Part shown: one piece after another, positions 12,426-15,323 of the stretch
How positions within the stretch are numbered: position 1 is the stretch's first letter
Layout of the letters: every line of letters begins with the position of its first letter
Source of the DNA: Gemmatimonadota bacterium
GTDB taxonomy: Bacteria; Gemmatimonadota; Gemmatimonadetes; Longimicrobiales; Longimicrobiaceae
NCBI GenBank assembly: GCA_019240375.1
Contig: JAFAYN010000174.1
Span: forward strand, 1-15,323
DNA length: 15,323 nt
Direction of reading: 5' to 3'
Made by a program: the position numbers and the translations under genes
Notes under the pieces: generated by a model
Told to the model about the DNA's origin: nothing
The model's input: the letters and a program-made list of their open reading frames with translations, nothing else
Databases searched by the model: none

Positions 12426-12746
12426 ATGGCGTGGGTCGTCCTTTTCGTCGCCGGTCTCTTCGAGGTGGGGTGGGCCGTGTGCCTCAAGTACGCCGAGGGG
12501 TTCACCCGCCCGGGGCCCGTGGCGGCCACCGCCGTCTGCCTGGTCCTGAGCATGGGGCTGCTCGGCGTCGCGGTGCGCACCCTCCCGCTCGGCACCGCCT
12601 ACGCCACCTGGACCGGGATCGGGACCATCGGGACCGTGGCGCTCGGCATCCTCCTCTTCGGCGAGCAGGCCACCCCCGCGCGGCTCCTCTGCATCGCCCT
12701 GATCGTGGCTGGGATCCTGGGGCTGAGGCTCACCTCCACCGGGTGA
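12426..12746 (+). CDS. gdx: Guanidinium exporter Gdx (SugE), small multidrug resistance family
   Basis: A 106-aa protein with four transmembrane helices, the normal SMR length. It follows the SugE/Gdx subgroup very closely: [20 protein letters not shown] (3-22) with the essential Glu13 in the first helix and the W-x-x-x-LKY pattern, GFTRPGP (25-31), [20 protein letters not shown] (53-72), GILLFGE (74-80) and the fourth helix ending GLRLTSTG. Gdx works as an antiparallel dimer exchanging guanidinium for protons across the inner membrane. Identity is strengthened by the guanidine-II riboswitch directly upstream. AGGAGG is 6 nt from the ATG. The gene stands alone on the plus strand and converges with a lipoprotein gene 9 bp away. 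Confidence 0.96.
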   Translation: MAWVVLFVAGLFEVGWAVCLKYAEGFTRPGPVAATAVCLVLSMGLLGVAVRTLPLGTAYATWTGIGTIGTVALGILLFGEQATPARLLCIALIVAGILGLRLTSTG

Positions 12747-12751
12747 GCCGG

Positions 12752-12762
12752 CCCCTCAGGGG
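12752..12762. terminator. Short hairpin between convergent gdx and lipoprotein genes
   Basis: CCCC-TCA-GGGG forms a 4-bp stem whose loop contains the complement of the lipoprotein TGA stop (12756-12758). It lies 5 nt after the gdx stop. It is short and lacks a T-run, so termination by it is uncertain. Confidence 0.25.
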
Positions 12763-13136
12763 GGCGCCAGGAGCGGGCCCAGCAGGAGGGCCAGCAGGAT
12801 CGTCGCGCTGACGGTGGTCCCCAGGACCAGGAAGCCGAGCTGGGCGGTCCGCTCCACCGGGTTCCGCCGCACCTCCACCGCCAGGATCTCGTCCAGCGCG
12901 ACGGACCGGGTCGCGCGCGAGCCCGGCGGGGAGCCCACCAGCGAGTCCCCGACCACCCGCGGGTGCAGGAGCACCACCGTCTCGTCGCTGCGGAGCGAGA
13001 GGCGCACGCTCCGCGGCTGCGACTGCTCCACCACGGCCTGCGGCAGGGCGCGCCGGGTCTGCCAGGGGGCGCACGCCGACGGGAGCACCAGCACCAGGCA
13101 GGCGAGCACGACCCGGGCCACGGTCGGCCGCCTCAC
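12756..13136 (-). CDS. Small lipoprotein/membrane protein of unknown function
   Basis: A 126-aa protein with an N-terminal export signal ([20 protein letters not shown], then ACAPW; Cys22 is the likely lipidation or post-cleavage residue, though the box LPSAC is not ideal). The middle (about 41-92) is beta-rich and polar: [20 protein letters not shown], then [20 protein letters not shown] and [11 protein letters not shown], a pattern seen in small envelope proteins of this kind. A C-terminal hydrophobic helix (about 102-123) follows. I do not recognise a named family. The GTG start at 13136 overlaps the TGA of the sorbosone dehydrogenase-like gene (GTGA), so it is the coupled second gene of that pair. 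Confidence 0.78.
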   Translation of the reverse strand: MRRPTVARVVLACLVLVLPSACAPWQTRRALPQAVVEQSQPRSVRLSLRSDETVVLLHPRVVGDSLVGSPPGSRATRSVALDEILAVEVRRNPVERTAQLGFLVLGTTVSATILLALLLGPLLAPP

Positions 13137-14470
13137 CGCCCGGCTGCCCCCGACGCGGTCACGCGCCAGATGGTGTTGCCGACGTCGTCCGCAACCAGGA
13201 GCGCCCCCCGCCGGTCGAGCGCGACGCCCACCGGCCGCCCCAGCGCGTTCCCCCGGCCGTCCACGAAGCCGGTCAGCACGTCCACCGGGCCGCCTGCGGG
13301 GCGCCCGCCGCTGAACGGGACGAACACCACCCGGTAGCCGCTCTTCGGCTCACGGTTCCACGAGCCGTGCTGTCCCACGAACATCCCCTCCCCGAACCGC
13401 GCCGGGAGGGTGGTCCCGTGCGAGGAAGCCAGCCCCAGCGAGGCGGTGTGCGGCCCCAGGGCGTAGTCGGGGACCCGCGCCGCGGCGACCAGGTCGGGGC
13501 GCCGCGGCTTCACCCGGGTGTCCACGTGCGCGCCGTAGTAGCTGTACGGCCACCCGTAGAAGCCGCCGTCACGCACCGCCGTCATGTAATCGGGGACCAG
13601 GTCGCTCCCCAGCTCGTCCCGCTCGTTCACCGCCACCCAGAGCGCGCCGGTCGCCGGCTCCCAGGCCATCCCCACCGGGTTGCGCAGCCCCGACGCGAAG
13701 ACGCGGTGGGCGCCGGTCCCGGGGTCCACCTCCCAGACGGCGGCGCGCCCCTCCTCCTGCTCGATCCCGTTCTCCGCCACGTTGCTGTTGGACCCCACCG
13801 TCACGTACAGCCTGGAGCCGTCGGGCGAGGCGACCACGTTCTTGGTCCAGTGGTGGTTGATGGGGCCGGCGGGGAGAGCGACCACGCGGGTGGCGGGCGC
13901 GTCGATCCGGGTTTCTCCCTCGTGGTAGGGGAAGCGCACCACCGCGTCGCTGTTCGCCACGTACAGGTTGCCCCCCACCAGCGCCATCCCGAAGGGGGAG
14001 TTCAGCCCCTGCAGCAGGACCGAGCGCACGTCCGCGACCCCGTCGCCGTCGGTGTCGCGCAGCAGCGTGACGCGGTTGGCGCTCGGCACGGCGGCGCCCG
14101 CCTTCTTCATGAAGCGCTTCATGAACCACCCCTTGATCCCCCGGCCGTCGCGCGGCCTGGGCGGGGCGTTGGTCTCGGCCACCAGAACGTCGCCGTCCGG
14201 GAGCACGTACAGCCAGCGCGGGTGGTCGAGCCCCGACGCGAACGCGCCCACCACCGTCCCCGGCGCCGCCATCGGGCGCCCGCCCGACGGCCACCCCTTC
14301 GCGGGGGCGATGTTCACCGTGGGGATCAGCGACCGGCGGGGCGCGGGGAGCGTCGGCGCGGGACCGGTGCCAGCGGACACGGGGAGCCGCGCGGAGCCAC
14401 CGCACGCGGCGACGCACGCCGCCACCAGGACCGGCGGCACCAGGCGCGGGAAGGAGCTGAGGGGGAGCAT
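13133..14470 (-). CDS. PQQ-dependent sugar (L-sorbosone) dehydrogenase-like lipoprotein
   Basis: A 445-aa secreted protein. The N terminus is a lipoprotein-type signal ([16 protein letters not shown]; Cys23 the likelier lipidation site, Cys19 possible). The rest is a beta-propeller of the soluble PQQ glucose/sorbosone dehydrogenase family: [20 protein letters not shown] (80-99), [11 protein letters not shown] (138-148) with a calcium-loop-like Dx[13 protein letters not shown] (156-164), [14 protein letters not shown] (205-218), [20 protein letters not shown] (261-280), [14 protein letters not shown] (300-313), [12 protein letters not shown] (349-360) and [18 protein letters not shown] (412-429). 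Family members oxidise sugars or aldehydes in the periplasm using PQQ; substrate and cofactor use are inferred. The ATG at 14470 gives the export signal. No pqq genes are in the window. It overlaps the next small gene by 4 bp. Confidence 0.9.
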   Translation of the reverse strand: MLPLSSFPRLVPPVLVAACVAACGGSARLPVSAGTGPAPTLPAPRRSLIPTVNIAPAKGWPSGGRPMAAPGTVVGAFASGLDHPRWLYVLPDGDVLVAETNAPPRPRDGRGIKGWFMKRFMKKAGAAVPSANRVTLLRDTDGDGVADVRSVLLQGLNSPFGMALVGGNLYVANSDAVVRFPYHEGETRIDAPATRVVALPAGPINHHWTKNVVASPDGSRLYVTVGSNSNVAENGIEQEEGRAAVWEVDPGTGAHRVFASGLRNPVGMAWEPATGALWVAVNERDELGSDLVPDYMTAVRDGGFYGWPYSYYGAHVDTRVKPRRPDLVAAARVPDYALGPHTASLGLASSHGTTLPARFGEGMFVGQHGSWNREPKSGYRVVFVPFSGGRPAGGPVDVLTGFVDGRGNALGRPVGVALDRRGALLVADDVGNTIWRVTASGAAGR

Positions 14471-14573
14471 GGCCGGTGGGGGTGCGGGTGAGACCGCGGA
14501 AGTCCCGGCGCGGGAGCGCTGGGGGGCCGTCACGCCACCCTGATGCAAGACACTCGCCCGTGCCGGACCCGGC

Positions 14574-15017
14574 TCAGGGAGCCAGGTGGTGGACCTCCAC
14601 CGGGAGCAACCCGGCCAGCGCGTCGGCGACCATGCTGCGGTGGCAGCGGGCGGGGTCGGCCTCCAGGCAGAGCAGGCACACGCGGCGGCCGGAGCGCACG
14701 ATCCCCGCCAGCGCCTCCAGCTCTGCCCGGGTGCCCGGCGTGTCCAGGTGCTCCAGGAAGATCCTCCGCAGCTCGTCGTGGCGCCCCGCCCGGGCCGCCG
14801 CGCGCCCCTCCGCCGGCGTCCCCAGCCCGCGCAGGTGCAGGTACTCGATCCCCGCCCCTTCCAGGTTCGCGGCCAGCCGCGTCTTGGCGAAGCCGGGGCG
14901 CCGCGAGCTGGCGACGGCGCGCACGTCCACCAGCAGCTCCACCCCCTCGTCCCGCAGCGCGTCCAGGAAGCGCGGCACGGTGGCGTCCTCGTACCCGATG
15001 GTGGCGATGGTCTGCAT
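14574..15017 (-). CDS. DUF488 family protein
   Basis: A 147-aa cytoplasmic protein with the three DUF488 signatures: N-terminal [16 protein letters not shown] (6-21), [20 protein letters not shown] (29-48), and C-terminal [20 protein letters not shown] (113-132) with its conserved Cys-Leu-Glu and Cys-His-Arg. [12 protein letters not shown] (57-68) is also typical. The fold is thought to be a nucleotide- or nucleic-acid-associated Rossmann-like domain, but the reaction is unknown. The ATG at 15017 begins the conserved first strand; the frame is open upstream to 15311 but runs into the leader of the divergent gene. No strong Shine-Dalgarno is seen. Confidence 0.9.
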   Translation of the reverse strand: MQTIATIGYEDATVPRFLDALRDEGVELLVDVRAVASSRRPGFAKTRLAANLEGAGIEYLHLRGLGTPAEGRAAARAGRHDELRRIFLEHLDTPGTRAELEALAGIVRSGRRVCLLCLEADPARCHRSMVADALAGLLPVEVHHLAP

Positions 15018-15203
15018 GTTCCGAGGTCGCGGGATCGTGGGGTGAACGGTGGGTGCTCCCGGCGGGTGCTGCAAGCGGCAGACCGGCGCCCCGGCGGGAC
15101 CGTCCACTCCGGCGGCGCGGCTCCGACCCCTTCCGGTGACGCCCGCCCCGCCGGCCGCGGTCCCGAGGGGGTGGCCGCGGGGCGAAAAACGAGGTGGCGG
15201 CAG

Positions 15204-15298
15204 GGTTTCGGTCTCTCGGTGCGGAAGTGGCACGGTCCACGCACGGGGACGAACCCGCTCCAAGGGGCGGCACCGTGCCACCCGCTGTAACCGAAACC
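15204..15298 (+). ncRNA. Structured 5' leader of unknown class, candidate riboswitch or regulatory RNA
   Basis: A nested hairpin upstream of the plus-strand gene at 15310. Outer stem GGTTTCGGT (15204-15212) pairs with ACCGAAACC (15290-15298), 9 bp. After an 8/4-nt internal loop, GCGG (15221-15224) pairs with CCGC (15282-15285). After an AA bulge, GTGGCACGGT (15227-15236) pairs with ACCGTGCCAC (15272-15281), 10 bp. Inside lies CCGCTC-CAAG-GGGCGG (15255-15270, 6 bp, one G-U) plus 18 nt of single strand. That is 29 nearly consecutive pairs. The outer stem ends directly against the GGAG ribosome binding site (15299-15302), a typical layout for translational control. I could not match it to a cobalamin, TPP, SAM, FMN, glycine, c-di-GMP or guanidine consensus from memory. 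The rest of the 292-bp gap (15018-15203) shows no gene. Confidence 0.55.
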
Positions 15299-15309
15299 GG
15301 AGAAAGAAC

Positions 15310-15323
15310 ATGCGCTCGACTCT
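15310..15323 (+). CDS. Start of a plus-strand gene, cut by the window edge
   Basis: ATG at 15310 preceded by GGAGA with about 7-8 nt spacing; only Met-Arg-Ser-Thr is visible. It is the only plus-strand start with a good ribosome binding site near the edge and follows the structured leader directly. The product cannot be named. Confidence 0.5.

Noticed and set aside
14471..14573. GCCGG-GT-CCGGC inverted repeat as a terminator for the DUF488 gene
   Set aside because: A two-base loop, short stem and no T-run; not convincing.
15281..15290. CCCGCTGTAA resembling part of a cobalamin riboswitch core
   Set aside because: Other conserved cobalamin-riboswitch elements are absent, and the bases are used in the hairpin described.

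Overview
The window is very GC-rich, with third codon positions almost always G or C. It is densely packed, mostly on the minus strand, and many genes are joined by GTGA/ATGA stop-start overlaps. Gene content (an RsbRST stressosome module, an M28 peptidase, several small lipoproteins, a PQQ-type sorbosone dehydrogenase, a cold-shock protein with a Gly-rich tail) and TA(T/G)CTT-like -10 elements suggest an environmental Gram-negative bacterium. A Gemmatimonadota (Longimicrobium-like) source is my best guess, but this is inference. No mobile element, CRISPR array, tRNA or rRNA was seen.

Region 1 (1-2929, minus): a stressosome operon, read rsbR > rsbS > rsbT > a GHKL-kinase/SpoIIE-phosphatase fusion > the first 40 codons of another RsbT-like or sensor-kinase gene that leaves the window. 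Known biology of the module is that RsbT phosphorylates RsbR/RsbS and is released to a downstream partner, and that an RsbX-type phosphatase resets the system.

Region 2 (2975-6112, minus): a 35-aa membrane peptide, a 95-aa membrane protein and an ECF sigma factor, then an SDR-fold protein lacking the catalytic Tyr/Lys, a lipoprotein and a DUF2071 protein. Tight spacing suggests one or two transcripts. A 13-bp direct repeat with mutually exclusive hairpins lies between the sigma factor and the SDR gene.

Region 3 (6153-10566): a membrane protein with a two-helix anchor, a GNAT acetyltransferase, a divergent membrane-anchored serine beta-lactamase-like hydrolase (plus strand), an exported M28 peptidase, and a 49-aa DUF5670-type membrane peptide with its own strong RBS and terminator.

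Region 4 (10657-12746): two translationally coupled lipoproteins (NTF2-like and DUF3574), a cold-shock protein with a Gly/Tyr/Arg tail, and on the plus strand a guanidinium exporter (gdx/sugE) preceded by a clear guanidine-II (mini-ykkC) riboswitch with a plausible promoter just upstream.

Region 5 (12756-15323): a small lipoprotein/membrane protein coupled to a PQQ-dependent sorbosone dehydrogenase-like lipoprotein, then a DUF488 protein (all minus). At the right edge a new plus-strand gene begins at 15310. Its leader folds into a long, nested, imperfect hairpin (15204-15298) ending exactly at the Shine-Dalgarno sequence. I could not match this leader to a known riboswitch class; it is the best candidate here for something undescribed.
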